In this document: piece after piece, positions 40,827 to 41,289 of the stretch
Position numbering within the stretch: the first letter of the stretch is position 1
Layout: the number at the start of each line of letters is the position of its first letter
Assembly (NCBI GenBank): GCA_964564035.1
Contig: CAZLZN010000011.1
Span: 1-41,289, forward strand
Source: JAHIGH01 sp964564035
GTDB taxonomy: Bacteria > Patescibacteriota > Microgenomatia > Levybacterales > UBA12049
Direction: 5' to 3'
Length of the DNA stretch: 41,289 bases
Translations under genes and position numbers: made by a program
The notes under the pieces: generated by a model
Seen by the model: only the letters and a program-made list of their open reading frames with translations
Database searches by the model: none
What the model was told of the DNA's origin: nothing

Positions 40827-40992
40827 ATTTATTTGGTGCCCCTGATGCACTTTCTTTTGAACACTTTTTGCCTTGGATTTGGAAACTAGTGCTTGTTTAC
40901 CAAGATCAGGATAGTATAACAAACGACCACATGATGCCGCAAGGCACAAGTTATTCTAAATCTAAGAGACTATATAAAAAACGCAGCCTAAA

Positions 40993-41193
40993 TTAAAGAG
41001 GCAATTTAATAGTAATATCGAGCGCCTTTGCGATTCTATTCAGTACAGCAGCCCTGAATTCCGGATCGCCTCTTTCTATTCGGGCATAGTAATTTACATG
41101 AATTCCAGCCTTTTTAGCCACTTCAGCTTGTGTTAATCCGGCTTTCTCACGAGCTTCTTTAAAAACTTTGCCTATCTCATTATAAAAATCCAT
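40993..41193 (-). CDS. XRE-family helix-turn-helix protein
   Basis: 66 aa from ATG 41193 (MDFYNEIGKVFKEARE). The longer frame to 41262 is rejected because a promoter (TTGCAA/TATAAT, see next) lies inside it. EKAGLTQAEVAKKAGIHVNY, then ARIERGDPEFRAAVLNRIAKAL is a full Cro/C1-type HTH. It is only a DNA-binding domain, so it acts as a dimeric repressor or with a partner; an antitoxin role is possible but no toxin gene is visible. Confidence 0.8.
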   Translation of the reverse strand: MDFYNEIGKVFKEAREKAGLTQAEVAKKAGIHVNYYARIERGDPEFRAAVLNRIAKALDITIKLPL

Positions 41194-41211
41194 ATTCGTG
41201 CCTACTTCGCA

Positions 41212-41239
41212 ATTATACATCTTTTTGAACGTGTTGCAA
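41212..41239 (-). promoter_or_regulatory. Promoter of the XRE gene
   Basis: Minus strand TTGCAA (41239-41234), 16-base spacer, TATAAT (41217-41212). The ATG at 41193 is 18 bases further, with an AGG in between. Confidence 0.5.
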
Positions 41240-41289
41240 AAGTTACGATACATTTTAGACATTCATGAATAATTATCATGAGTTGTTTA

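Noticed and set aside
1..41289. Use of UGA as Gly (code 25)
   Set aside because: Several well-defined genes end at TGA at the expected position and no internal TGA is needed in any gene.
1..41289. Prophage, transposase or integrase genes
   Set aside because: None of the frames shows transposase, integrase or phage structural motifs.

Overview
The window most likely comes from a member of the Patescibacteria / Candidate Phyla Radiation (CPR), probably a Microgenomates-like lineage. The reasons are a gene set typical of such genomes: a type IV pilus locus with many prepilins, Asn/Gly-rich NTGG-repeat surface proteins with a small sortase, VanW and L,D-transpeptidase wall proteins, DUF4342-like proteins, rpsP-KH-trmD without rimM, and many small unknown proteins. 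The lineage call is inference; no rRNA is present. TGA ends several genes (13344, 23296, 4482-5681), so the standard bacterial code is used, not the UGA=Gly code of Gracilibacteria/Absconditabacteria.

Layout. 1-214: 5' part of a membrane protein gene, divergent from a 7TM-PAS histidine kinase (298). 2057-5681: three glycosyltransferases (GT4, MGDG-synthase/MurG-like, GT4), probably making cell-envelope glycolipids. 5801-6589: a lipoprotein-like DUF4352-type protein and a YezD-type small protein. 6590-12627: the most distinctive locus, with a long structured leader, three exported NTGG-repeat proteins (soluble, membrane-anchored, LPITG-anchored), a sortase and a small membrane protein. 12672-13198: Hsp20 under a CIRCE-type promoter. 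13344-20537: housekeeping and unknown genes: endonuclease III, a four-helix-bundle protein in AT-rich flanks, TypA/BipA with a structured leader, a Gmad2-type lipoprotein-like protein, a MazG-like protein and several small membrane proteins. 20664-23306: a REC-only response regulator and three wall proteins (lytic transglycosylase, L,D-transpeptidase, VanW). 23296-24057: HAD phosphatase. 24410-25633: rpsP-khpA-trmD operon. 25641-32819: type IV pilus cluster on the minus strand (PilO, PilN, PilM, PilX-like, five or six prepilins, PilD). 32964-33035: tRNA-Gly(GCC). 33224-41193: DUF4342 protein, GAF histidine kinase, acyl-ACP-reductase-like protein, EamA transporter with a TrmB-type regulator, DUF4382-like protein, GlsB/YeaQ-type protein, tRNA-Val(UAC), Nudix hydrolase and an XRE regulator.

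How they work together. Most of the window concerns the cell surface: glycolipid synthesis, peptidoglycan turnover and cross-linking, pili, and a sortase-attached repeat-protein layer or fibre. Two membrane histidine kinases plus a lone receiver protein could feed environmental signals into this. The best candidates for undescribed biology are the sortase/NTGG-repeat locus with its alternative-pairing leader, the typA leader (palindrome at the predicted start site plus a helix that would hide the ribosome-binding site), and the consensus promoter that runs straight into a terminator-like hairpin ahead of the transglycosylase gene.
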